Below, piece by piece: positions 1 to 5,852 of a DNA stretch of 5,852 bases (positions are counted from its first letter, which is position 1; each line of letters starts with the position of its first letter). Below the pieces are notes generated by a model that was not told the DNA's origin, ran no database searches, and was given only the letters and a program-made list of their open reading frames with translations. The DNA comes from Fimbriimonadia bacterium (GTDB lineage: Bacteria; Armatimonadota; Fimbriimonadia; Fimbriimonadales; Fimbriimonadaceae), in assembly GCA_029824495.1 (NCBI GenBank), contig JALGXY010000471.1:1-5852 (forward strand). Reading direction: 5' to 3'. The translations under genes and the position numbers were made by a program.

Positions 1-536
1 AGCCTCTGGGGCTCTGGAAGGCTGTGGGATACACCTCCAGCAACACGGCAAACTATGTGCAGGACAAGGGACAGGCGCTCTACCGACGCAGCCTCTATAT
101 GTTCTGGAAACGGACCTCGCCTCCAGCAACCCTGGCGATCTTCGATGCACCGACGCGAGAAGCGTGCACGGTCAGGCGATCAACAACCAATACGCCGTTG
201 CAGGCTCTGGCAACTATGAACGACCCACAGTTCTTCGAGGCTTCCCGAGCCTTCGCAGAGCGAATCATCGGCACGACCGATTCTGATGAAGAGAGACTCG
301 CCTTGGCGTTCAGCCTCTGTACTGGCCGCACTCCGTTGAGCTCCGAACTGCAGATTCTGCAGAGGATCCTCAACCAGGAGCGGGCAGAGTATTTGGCTAA
401 GCCAGAGAACGCGCTGAAGCTTCTGACTGTCGGCGAATCGAAACGCAACGAGGCTCTCGATGCCTCTGAACACGCTGCTTGGACTGTGCTCTGCAGCCTG
501 ATCCTCAACCTTGACGAGACTTTGACCACCCACTGA
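1..536 (+). CDS. DUF1553 (PSD1-type) domain protein, C-terminal part, 5' end outside window
   Basis: This is the last 177 codons of a larger gene. The reading frame is already open at base 3 and stops at TGA 534-536. The visible part is the conserved end of DUF1553: LWKAVGYTSSNTA, then LYRRSLYMFWKRTSPP (about residues 26-41 of the fragment), FDAPTREACTVRR (47-59), NTPLQALATMNDPQFFEA, and the closing AWTVLCSLILNLDET segment. In known family members this domain follows a DUF1549 domain and often a PSD1 cytochrome-c-like haem domain, giving proteins of about 700-1100 residues; those parts would lie upstream and cannot be seen. The biochemical role of the family is not established; an exported function linked to polysaccharide breakdown is commonly proposed. 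The DUF1501 gene starts 9 bases downstream, the usual partner arrangement. The GTG at 24-26 is an internal valine codon, not a start, because homology continues upstream of it. Confidence 0.93.
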   Translation, partial: PLGLWKAVGYTSSNTANYVQDKGQALYRRSLYMFWKRTSPPATLAIFDAPTREACTVRRSTTNTPLQALATMNDPQFFEASRAFAERIIGTTDSDEERLALAFSLCTGRTPLSSELQILQRILNQERAEYLAKPENALKLLTVGESKRNEALDASEHAAWTVLCSLILNLDETLTTH

Positions 537-545
537 GACTGAACC

Positions 546-2075
546 ATGAATCCACTCCGCGAATCTGAATTGATGATGACCCGACGCCAGCTGTTTGGCA
601 GATCAGCTTTTGGCGTCGGCACAGCGGCCCTGTCTCAGCTTCTCGGCCGAGACTTCGGTTCGGCCATGCTGGACGGCTCGTTGATGGCACAGGATCAGGC
701 GAAAGGCGCCCTTCCCGGCCTGCCCCACTTTGCTCCCAAAGCGAAGCGTGTGATCTACTTGTTTATGTCTGGCGGACCGAGCCAGATCGACATGTGGGAC
801 TACAAGCCAGGCCTGCACGATGTGTTTGACGAGGATCTCCCAGATGAGGTGAGACGTGGCCAGCGCATCACGACAATGACCAGCGGCCAGACGCGCTTCC
901 CTGTTGCACCTTCAAAATTCAAGTTTGAGAAGCATGCCAACAACGAAGACGGCATCTATGTCAGCGAACTGCTGCCTTACACTGCCGAAATTGCCGGCGA
1001 GCTCTGCGTCATGAAGTCGATGTACACCGACGCGATCAACCACGATCCGGCGATCACCTACATCCAGACAGGCAGCCAGCTCCCAGGACGGCCGAGCTTT
1101 GGTTCTTGGACCAGCTATGGCCTCGGCGCGATGAATCAGGATCTCCCCACCTACATCGTCCTGCACAGCTCGTGGACAGGCCGAAAAGAGGCGCAGGCGC
1201 TCTACAGTCGGCTTTGGGGCACAGGCTTCCTGCCGAGCCACCACCAGGGCGTCTCACTGCGATCTCAAGGCGACCCGGTCCTGTTCCTCAGCGACCCAGA
1301 GGGCCTGAGCCGAGAGACTCGTAGGCGGATGCTCGATGGAATCGCGGAGCTGAACAATAAACAGCTCGAAGAGTTTGGTGACCCAGAGATTAATGCTCGA
1401 ATTGAGCAGTACGAAATGGCGTACCGCATGCAGTCGAGCGTGCCGGACCTGATGGACATCGATTCGGAGCCAGAATCGACCTTTGAAGAGTACGGCCCAG
1501 ACAGCCGCAAGCCAGGCACATTCGCGGCCAACTGTCTGCTCGCAAGACGGCTCGCCGAGCGGGATGTCCGGTTCATTCAGATCTTCCACCGAGGCTGGGA
1601 CCAGCACGGAAACATGGCGGGTGACCTCCCGAACCAGTGCAAGGACATCGACCAGGCTTGTGCCGCGCTGATCAAAGATCTGAAGCGGAAAGGACTGCTC
1701 GATGAGACGCTTGTTATCTGGGGCGGCGAGTTCGGCCGAACCACTTACAGCCAAGGCCAGCTCTCTCGGGAGAATTACGGTCGTGACCACCACCCGCGCT
1801 GCTTCACCATGTGGATGGCAGGCGGCGGCGTCAAGCCAGGCATCAGCTATGGCCAGACTGACGACTACAGCTACAACATCGTCGACGATGACGGCAACAT
1901 CATTGACCCGATCAAGGATCAATACAATGAAGGCGCAGTTCACATCCATGATCTGAACGCGACAGTCATGAATCAGATGGGCATCGATCACGAAAAACTC
2001 ACCTACCGTTATCAAGGCCGCGACTTCCGATTGACTGACGTCGCTGGTCGTGTTATGACGGAGCTGATTCAGTGA
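546..2075 (+). CDS. DUF1501 domain protein, Tat-type leader
   Basis: This is a complete 509-residue protein. Residues 12-17 (TRRQLF) followed by a short hydrophobic stretch (about 20-33) resemble a twin-arginine export signal, but no clear AxA cleavage site follows. The mature part carries the DUF1501 signature: [20 protein letters not shown] (69-88), NHDP (165-168), the HRGWDQHGN motif (348-356), IWGGEFGRT (391-399), [18 protein letters not shown] (411-428), VHIHDLNAT (465-473) and [15 protein letters not shown] (485-499). The family belongs to the alkaline phosphatase/sulfatase fold group. The conserved Asp and His residues probably bind metal, but substrate and reaction are unproven, so calling it a sulfatase would overreach. 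ATG 546 gives the full leader; ATG 573 or 576 (M10, M11) would still keep the RR motif, and neither site has a strong ribosome-binding sequence. The gene lies 9 bases after the DUF1553 gene and overlaps the next gene by 4 bases. An acidic insertion lies near residues 447-463. Confidence 0.95.
   Translation: MNPLRESELMMTRRQLFGRSAFGVGTAALSQLLGRDFGSAMLDGSLMAQDQAKGALPGLPHFAPKAKRVIYLFMSGGPSQIDMWDYKPGLHDVFDEDLPDEVRRGQRITTMTSGQTRFPVAPSKFKFEKHANNEDGIYVSELLPYTAEIAGELCVMKSMYTDAINHDPAITYIQTGSQLPGRPSFGSWTSYGLGAMNQDLPTYIVLHSSWTGRKEAQALYSRLWGTGFLPSHHQGVSLRSQGDPVLFLSDPEGLSRETRRRMLDGIAELNNKQLEEFGDPEINARIEQYEMAYRMQSSVPDLMDIDSEPESTFEEYGPDSRKPGTFAANCLLARRLAERDVRFIQIFHRGWDQHGNMAGDLPNQCKDIDQACAALIKDLKRKGLLDETLVIWGGEFGRTTYSQGQLSRENYGRDHHPRCFTMWMAGGGVKPGISYGQTDDYSYNIVDDDGNIIDPIKDQYNEGAVHIHDLNATVMNQMGIDHEKLTYRYQGRDFRLTDVAGRVMTELIQ
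2060..2075 (+). promoter_or_regulatory. Shine-Dalgarno and GTGA stop/start overlap coupling DUF1501 to the glycosidase
   Basis: GGAG at 2060-2063 lies inside the last codons of the DUF1501 gene, 8 bases before GTG 2072-2074. The same GTG overlaps the TGA stop at 2073-2075. This layout is typical of termination-reinitiation coupling and is the clearest ribosome-binding site in the window. It also decides the glycosidase start. Confidence 0.65.
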
Positions 2076-3121
2076 TCGCCCTATTGGCGGCTATGATGGT
2101 GGGGGCAGGAACGTTAGAGGTCCTGCCCCTCCCAGCGGCTTCTAAGGCCTCGTTTGAGGATCACCTTCCCAGAGAGGGCGTCTTTGCCAGCCCTACTTGG
2201 CACACCTGGTGCCCGAGCATTATCCAAGATGAGGAAGGACTCTATCACCTCTTCTATTCTCGCTGGCGCCGCCGTGTCAATTTCACCGCCTGGCTGACTC
2301 ACTGCCAGGCGGCTCACGCAGTTTCAGAAAACCCACAAGGACCCTATCGGCATGTCCAGACTGAGCTGCACTCCGGTCGGCCAGGACACTGGGATCACAC
2401 GAACGTACACAACCCCAAGATCAAGAAATTTGAGGATAAGTACTGGCTCTACTACATCGCGAACACCAATAAAGAGATTGATGGCGAAAAGCTGCTCGAT
2501 ACTGGCCGAACCGGCTACGGCCACCCGCTCTGGCTGCCGCTGCGCAACAGCCAGCGCACGGGCGTGGCCTGGTCCGACTCGCTTTACGGCCCTTGGACAA
2601 GATCCGAGAAGCCCATTATTGAGCCGGGCGGCCCGATTCTTAAACTGACGGTCAACCCTGCGATCACTCGTGGCCCAAAAGGCGAATACCTGATGATTAT
2701 CAAGGGCGACAAAGAGATGAAGCGAGGTTCAAGTCGGAATCAGGCCCTGGCGACCGGACCAACACCGACCGGCCCCTTCACCTACTACGAAAAGGCGGTC
2801 ATCGACGAGTTTGATACAGAGGACATGTCGATGTGGCACAACAAGGCCGAAAACCGCTGGTACGCGGTCTATCATGCGCATGTCCGCATCGGCATGATGG
2901 TGAGCGAGAACGGCTACGATTGGAAAGATGCCGAGCAGCGCGACCTCACCACGAAGATCATTCATTTTGACGACGGCACAAGCTGGGTGCCAGATCGCAT
3001 GGAGCGGCCGTTTGTGCTGACCGATGACATGGGTCGGCCAACGCATCTGGTTGTCGCCTGCAAGAAGGGCGATCGGAGCTGGAATGTGATCCTCAAACTC
3101 CGTCGGAGTACTGCTTCCTAA
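2072..3121 (+). CDS. Predicted exported glycoside hydrolase, five-bladed beta-propeller (GH43/GH32/GH117-like)
   Basis: This 349-residue protein has repeated blade-like segments typical of GH43/GH32/GH117-type propellers: [20 protein letters not shown] (46-65), [11 protein letters not shown] (82-92), [20 protein letters not shown] (107-126), [12 protein letters not shown] (164-175), [19 protein letters not shown] (194-212), [12 protein letters not shown] (225-236), [20 protein letters not shown] (250-269) and MVSENGYDW (276-284). Acidic residues such as D53, D108 and E250/D251 are candidates for catalysis by analogy with the fold. The exact family and sugar are not recognised. The N-terminus (1-23) is hydrophobic and suggests a Sec signal, although it lacks basic residues. 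GTG 2072 is chosen because GGAG (2060-2063) sits 8 bases upstream, and an in-frame TGA at 2036-2038 is followed by no earlier start codon. ATG 2093 or 2096 are possible but would remove part of the signal. Its GTGA overlap with the DUF1501 stop implies translational coupling. The 3' end overlaps the opposing ligase gene by 29 bases. Confidence 0.82.
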   Translation: MIALLAAMMVGAGTLEVLPLPAASKASFEDHLPREGVFASPTWHTWCPSIIQDEEGLYHLFYSRWRRRVNFTAWLTHCQAAHAVSENPQGPYRHVQTELHSGRPGHWDHTNVHNPKIKKFEDKYWLYYIANTNKEIDGEKLLDTGRTGYGHPLWLPLRNSQRTGVAWSDSLYGPWTRSEKPIIEPGGPILKLTVNPAITRGPKGEYLMIIKGDKEMKRGSSRNQALATGPTPTGPFTYYEKAVIDEFDTEDMSMWHNKAENRWYAVYHAHVRIGMMVSENGYDWKDAEQRDLTTKIIHFDDGTSWVPDRMERPFVLTDDMGRPTHLVVACKKGDRSWNVILKLRRSTAS

Positions 3122-5051
3122 GAACCCGGCGCATCAGCTTGTTCGAGGCAGTGCGCGGCAGGCTCTCCGTCAAGACCAGATCGTAGATCTTGAAGAGCGG
3201 GTTGATCTCCTTGGAGATCAGCTTGCCAAGATCTTTCTGCAGCTGTTCTGCGTTCGGATCTCCGGCCGGCACGGCGAAAACAACCAGGTGCTCTGGCCCT
3301 TCCCCGCTCGGCTGAACCGCAACAGCTGCGCTTTCGTAAACCGCCTCGTGGCTGTCGAGTACACGCTCTAGCTCAAGTGAGCTCACCTTGATGCCGCCGA
3401 GGTTCATCGTATCATCTGCCCGGCCCTGGGCTCGCCAATAGCCTGCGTGCAGCCGGGTCATCTCGTCGCCGTGCCGTCGCAGAATCTCACCGTTCGGACC
3501 GGAAGGGCAGTCGTCGTAGTAGACCGAATCGTGGTCGCGATTCAGCAGGCTTTGTGACAGGCCAATCGAGGGCGGCACCAGGTACATCTGGCCACTCTGC
3601 CCCTCTTCGACGGGGCGATTGTCGTCGTCAAGAATCAGGACATCGAGGCCGAGTGCTGGTGTGGTGAAGGTCGAAGGTGAGGCAGGCTGTACAACCGTCC
3701 CTGTGACATGGCCTCCGCCGATCTCTGTACCGCCCAGGTACTCGATCACGGGTGCGCGGTAGCCTGACGTGGCCATCAGCCAGAGGTAGTTCTCCCGGCT
3801 GCTCGGCTCTCCAGTTGAACTGAAAACGCGGATCTGAGGCCATTCATTAACCTCGACACAGCCGCTGGCTCGCCAGGCCCTCACCAGAGCTGGCACGACC
3901 CCGAGCACCGTAACGCGGGCCTCTTTAATGAAGTTGGTGAAGCCCGCTCCGGTTGGAGCGCCCTCGTAGAGCGCGATGGTCGCGCCGTTTAGCAGGGTGG
4001 CGAAGATCAGCCATGGCCCCATCATCCAGCCGATGTTGGTCGGCCAAGCGACCACGTCATCCTTGGTGATGTCCTGGTGCAGGCGTCCATCCATCGCGCA
4101 CTTGATCGGGGTCAAGTGTGTCCACGGAATCGCCTTCGGAGTGCCGGTTGTTCCGCTGCTGAACAGCACATTGATGACATCGTATGGTGCGCAGGTGGCC
4201 GGCGTGAAATCCGGGTCGCCTTGGATATCGGCCCAATGCAGATCGCCTGGCCTCAGGTTGGGAAGGTCTGCCGGGTTGAGGGGGATCACGATGGCCGTCG
4301 GAGCACCCGCGCCCTTCACCTTGTCGTACATACCGATCTCTTTGGTGCCTCGGAGGAACTTATCAACTGTGATAATGGCTTTCGCGCCGGCGATTTCAAG
4401 TCGCTTGCTGACTTCTGCGGCAGCAAACGAATCGGCAATCGAGACCACGCACATCCCTGCCAGAACAACGCCGAGATAGGCTGCAACACAGTCGGCATCC
4501 ATTGGCATATAGAGCGCAATCGCATCCCCTCTTTGGAACCGAGCAGTCAGGCCTGAGGCGATGGCCATCGCCTGCTTTCGCAGCTCGCTATAGGTGAGTC
4601 TGGTGGTCTCCAACGCTCCGTCAGAACCGGAGATGATCGCTGTCTTGTCAGCCGGCTGCAGAAGGCAGCTCATGGCGATATTCAGCTCTGCGCCGGGAAG
4701 CCAGTCTGGCCGGCTCGGCCCGCCCGATTCATCAAGAACGGTGCGCGGTTCGGTGTCAAAGTCTAGCTCGAGGTCTTTGATGACCTGCCCCCAGAATTCA
4801 GCACGATTCTCGACCGACCAGCGATGGAACGACGCGTAGTCATCGCAGCCGGCCGCGGCCATCATCCGCGCAAGATTCGAGTCTGAACTCGTGGGTTTCC
4901 AGGCAGGAGGAGGTCCGCTCGAAACGGCTCTATCGGCATAAGTGGATCGAAACTTCTGCCAGTGATAAGCAAAATCCGGGTGTGCCCCAGACTGAACTTC
5001 ACGGACGAAGTCAAACCAATTTTTCTCGTTCTGCTGATCCACGCTGATCAC
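3093..5051 (-). CDS. AMP-forming acyl-CoA/acetyl-CoA synthetase-type ligase, similar to plant acyl-activating enzymes 17/18
   Basis: This 652-residue ANL-superfamily enzyme is expected to turn a carboxylic acid, ATP and CoA into acyl-CoA, AMP and pyrophosphate in the cytoplasm. A family-specific N-terminal extension (about 1-66) includes SGPPPAW. It is followed by an acetyl-CoA-synthetase-type N-terminal segment (about 72-130, FHRWSVENRAEFW). Core motifs are present: the phosphate-binding loop LFSSGTTGTPKA (296-307), YLGGTE (438-443), RRHGD with the ribose-binding D529, the hinge region GRADDTMNLGGIK (543-555), and LPRTASNK with the expected catalytic lysine K638. Asn637 replaces the usual Gly before that lysine. 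The length matches acetyl-CoA and acetoacetyl-CoA synthetases. The overall pattern most resembles plant AAE17/18 as recalled, without an alignment being run; acid specificity cannot be read. The start is GTG 5049-5051, since an in-frame TAG lies 9 bases upstream; the next GTG (Val4) is an alternative. The ribosome-binding site is weak (AGAGA). It converges on the glycosidase operon and diverges from the GHL10-type gene. Confidence 0.93.
   Translation of the reverse strand: MISVDQQNEKNWFDFVREVQSGAHPDFAYHWQKFRSTYADRAVSSGPPPAWKPTSSDSNLARMMAAAGCDDYASFHRWSVENRAEFWGQVIKDLELDFDTEPRTVLDESGGPSRPDWLPGAELNIAMSCLLQPADKTAIISGSDGALETTRLTYSELRKQAMAIASGLTARFQRGDAIALYMPMDADCVAAYLGVVLAGMCVVSIADSFAAAEVSKRLEIAGAKAIITVDKFLRGTKEIGMYDKVKGAGAPTAIVIPLNPADLPNLRPGDLHWADIQGDPDFTPATCAPYDVINVLFSSGTTGTPKAIPWTHLTPIKCAMDGRLHQDITKDDVVAWPTNIGWMMGPWLIFATLLNGATIALYEGAPTGAGFTNFIKEARVTVLGVVPALVRAWRASGCVEVNEWPQIRVFSSTGEPSSRENYLWLMATSGYRAPVIEYLGGTEIGGGHVTGTVVQPASPSTFTTPALGLDVLILDDDNRPVEEGQSGQMYLVPPSIGLSQSLLNRDHDSVYYDDCPSGPNGEILRRHGDEMTRLHAGYWRAQGRADDTMNLGGIKVSSLELERVLDSHEAVYESAAVAVQPSGEGPEHLVVFAVPAGDPNAEQLQKDLGKLISKEINPLFKIYDLVLTESLPRTASNKLMRRVLRKQYSDGV
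3097..3109. repeat. 13-base perfect palindrome in the convergent 3' overlap; possible weak bidirectional hairpin
   Basis: ACTCCG-T-CGGAGT forms six-base inverted arms around one base; as RNA this would be a 5-bp stem with a 3-base loop. It lies within the coding ends of both the glycosidase and the ligase. On the minus strand it is followed by TTTGAGG, which is too short a T tract for a confident intrinsic terminator, and no T tract follows on the plus strand. No other terminator candidate was seen at this junction. Confidence 0.3.
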
Positions 5052-5135
5052 TCGTCTCTAGCATGGCCGATGCCGACCGCGCCCCGCCAGGTGATATGAG
5101 CACATCTCGACCGAAATCTCGGGCAAAATAGGCTC
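5052..5135. promoter_or_regulatory. Divergent intergenic region between the ligase and GHL10-type genes
   Basis: This 84-base spacer separates two divergently transcribed genes and so probably contains both promoters. No convincing -35/-10 pair is visible on either strand. The part nearest the GHL10-type gene carries an imperfect 12-base tandem repeat. Ribosome-binding sites on both sides are weak: AGAGA before the ligase GTG, and only AGG shortly before ATG 5136. Confidence 0.5.
5104..5127. repeat. Imperfect tandem 12-base direct repeat upstream of the GHL10-type gene
   Basis: ATCTCGACCGAA (5104-5115) is followed immediately by ATCTCGGGCAAA (5116-5127), with 9 of 12 bases identical. Within it CCGA-AATC-TCGG (5111-5122) is a short inverted repeat. 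The repeat ends 8 bases before the ATG. It could be an operator or leader element, but units this short can arise by chance. Confidence 0.3.
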
Positions 5136-5852
5136 ATGAATCGACGTGATTTCCTGAAGAGTGCCGCGGCCGCAGGAGTTGGAGCAGCAGCGACTGGTGC
5201 ACCCCTGATTTCTCAGCCCAGCGAAGCCGCCGCTCCGCAGCGCCGAAAGGCCACAGATCCACGGAAGTACTGGATCTGGTCCGGGCCTCGCGGCGGTGAT
5301 GATGAGGCGAAAGTCAAGGCTGAATACAGGTCGCTTCGCGCGAGAGGGCTGACAGGTATCTTCTTCAGCGGCGGGCTGAATGAGATGCACCTGAACGCCA
5401 TGAAGGAGGCCGGGCTCGATGTGCATATCTGGATGTGGACCACAAACCGGGGCGACGGCTGGATTCGTGAAAACCACCCTGATTGGTTCATGGTGAGCCG
5501 CAGCGGCAAATCGTGCTTCGACCAGCCGCCTTATGTCGGCTATTACCGCTGGATTTCGCCTGCTCTGCCGGCCGTTCAGCGATACATTGAAGAGAAGGTC
5601 GATGAGCTGGCTGTACACCCGCTTGTCGACGGCGTCCACCTCGACTATGTCCGCTATCCGGACGTGATTCTCCCGGATGCTCTCTGGTCCACCTACGATG
5701 TCGACCAGACCGAGGAGCTCCCCGATTACGACTTCTGCTACTCAGAGCACACGCGCAAGGCATTCCAGGAGGTTTCGGGCCGTGATCCGCTGGAGATCGA
5801 GGACCCGGCTCATGATCAGGAATGGCTGCATTTCCGCTATGACACGGTGACC
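5136..5852 (+). CDS. Tat-exported GHL10-type (family 10-like) glycoside hydrolase-like protein, 3' end outside window
   Basis: ATG 5136 opens a frame that stays open for 239 codons to the window edge. The protein starts MNRRDFLKSAAAAGVGAAA, a textbook twin-arginine leader with RR at 3-4, a hydrophobic core at about 9-25, and a likely cleavage after the Ala run at 31-33. The mature part begins RKYWIWSGPRGG. It continues with features of TIM-barrel glycosidase-like proteins of the GHL10 (DUF187) type: LRARGLTGIFFSGG (about 68-81), MKEAGLDVHIWMWTTNRGDG (89-108), the PDWF segment near 115-118, and the hallmark VDGVHLDYVRYP (164-175), in which D165, H168 and D170 are conserved-looking polar residues near the expected strand ends. 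Family members are usually 400-500 residues, so about half is visible. Role (inference): hydrolysis or modification of an extracellular polysaccharide; the substrate is unknown. It diverges from the ligase gene across an 84-base spacer. Confidence 0.85.
   Translation, partial: MNRRDFLKSAAAAGVGAAATGAPLISQPSEAAAPQRRKATDPRKYWIWSGPRGGDDEAKVKAEYRSLRARGLTGIFFSGGLNEMHLNAMKEAGLDVHIWMWTTNRGDGWIRENHPDWFMVSRSGKSCFDQPPYVGYYRWISPALPAVQRYIEEKVDELAVHPLVDGVHLDYVRYPDVILPDALWSTYDVDQTEELPDYDFCYSEHTRKAFQEVSGRDPLEIEDPAHDQEWLHFRYDTVT

Noticed and set aside
95..622. 175-codon minus-strand frame across the DUF1553/DUF1501 junction
   Set aside because: It has no recognisable domain and overlaps two genes that have clear family motifs.
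1254..2015. 253-codon open frame on the minus strand opposite the DUF1501 gene
   Set aside because: Its composition (Val/Asp/Ile runs without motifs) is what reading the complement of a G+C-rich gene gives; the plus strand carries a full conserved DUF1501 protein.
546..2075. Naming the DUF1501 protein a sulfatase
   Set aside because: The fold class is related, but the sulfatase C/S-x-P-x-R formylglycine motif is not seen.
3976..4556. Overlapping plus-strand frames of 159 and 167 codons inside the ligase gene
   Set aside because: They are shadows of the ligase core, which contains the conserved ATP-binding motif on the minus strand.
3093..5051. Naming the ligase acetyl-CoA synthetase (acs) or acetoacetyl-CoA synthetase
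   Set aside because: Length and core motifs are compatible, but the N-terminal extension and internal stretches fit the plant AAE17/18-like group better, and the substrate cannot be read from sequence.
5058..5639. 193-codon minus-strand frame opposite the GHL10-type gene
   Set aside because: The plus strand encodes a Tat leader and conserved GHL10-type motifs through this stretch; the opposite frame shows no domain.
1..5852. tRNA, rRNA, CRISPR array, transposase, attachment site or defence genes
   Set aside because: I looked on both strands and saw none; nearly the whole window is occupied by the five genes.

Overview
The window (roughly 57% G+C by eye) looks like a chromosomal piece from the Planctomycetota–Verrucomicrobiota–Lentisphaerota (PVC) group, probably a free-living polysaccharide degrader. 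The main reason is the tandem DUF1553 and DUF1501 proteins, a pair that is abundant and usually adjacent in Planctomycetota and Verrucomicrobiota. Twin-arginine leaders on exported enzymes and weak Shine-Dalgarno sites fit the same picture. The phylum cannot be fixed from this sequence alone.

Layout. Positions 1-536 (+) hold the C-terminal end of a DUF1553 (PSD1-type) protein. Nine bases later, 546-2075 (+) encodes a complete DUF1501 protein of the alkaline-phosphatase/sulfatase fold class. Its stop overlaps the GTG start of 2072-3121 (+), a predicted exported five-bladed beta-propeller glycosidase of the GH43/GH32/GH117 type. These three genes look like one translationally coupled operon. 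At 3093-5051 (-) a 652-residue acyl-CoA/acetyl-CoA synthetase-type ligase converges on the operon, and the two 3' ends overlap by 29 bases. An 84-base divergent spacer (5052-5135) separates the ligase from an open-ended gene at 5136-5852 (+). That gene encodes a Tat-exported TIM-barrel GHL10-type glycoside hydrolase-like protein and runs off the window.

How the genes may work together (inference). The two glycosidase-like proteins and the DUF1553/DUF1501 pair are all predicted to act outside the cytoplasm, so this may be part of a carbohydrate-degradation locus. The ligase is cytoplasmic and would activate a carboxylic acid with ATP and CoA. Its link to the sugar genes is positional only. No RNA gene, mobile element, CRISPR array or defence system was found. 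The points most worth a second look are the strong resemblance of the ligase to plant peroxisomal acyl-activating enzymes 17/18, the coupling of a propeller glycosidase to the DUF1553/DUF1501 pair, an acidic insertion in the DUF1501 protein, and a palindrome in the convergent 3' overlap.
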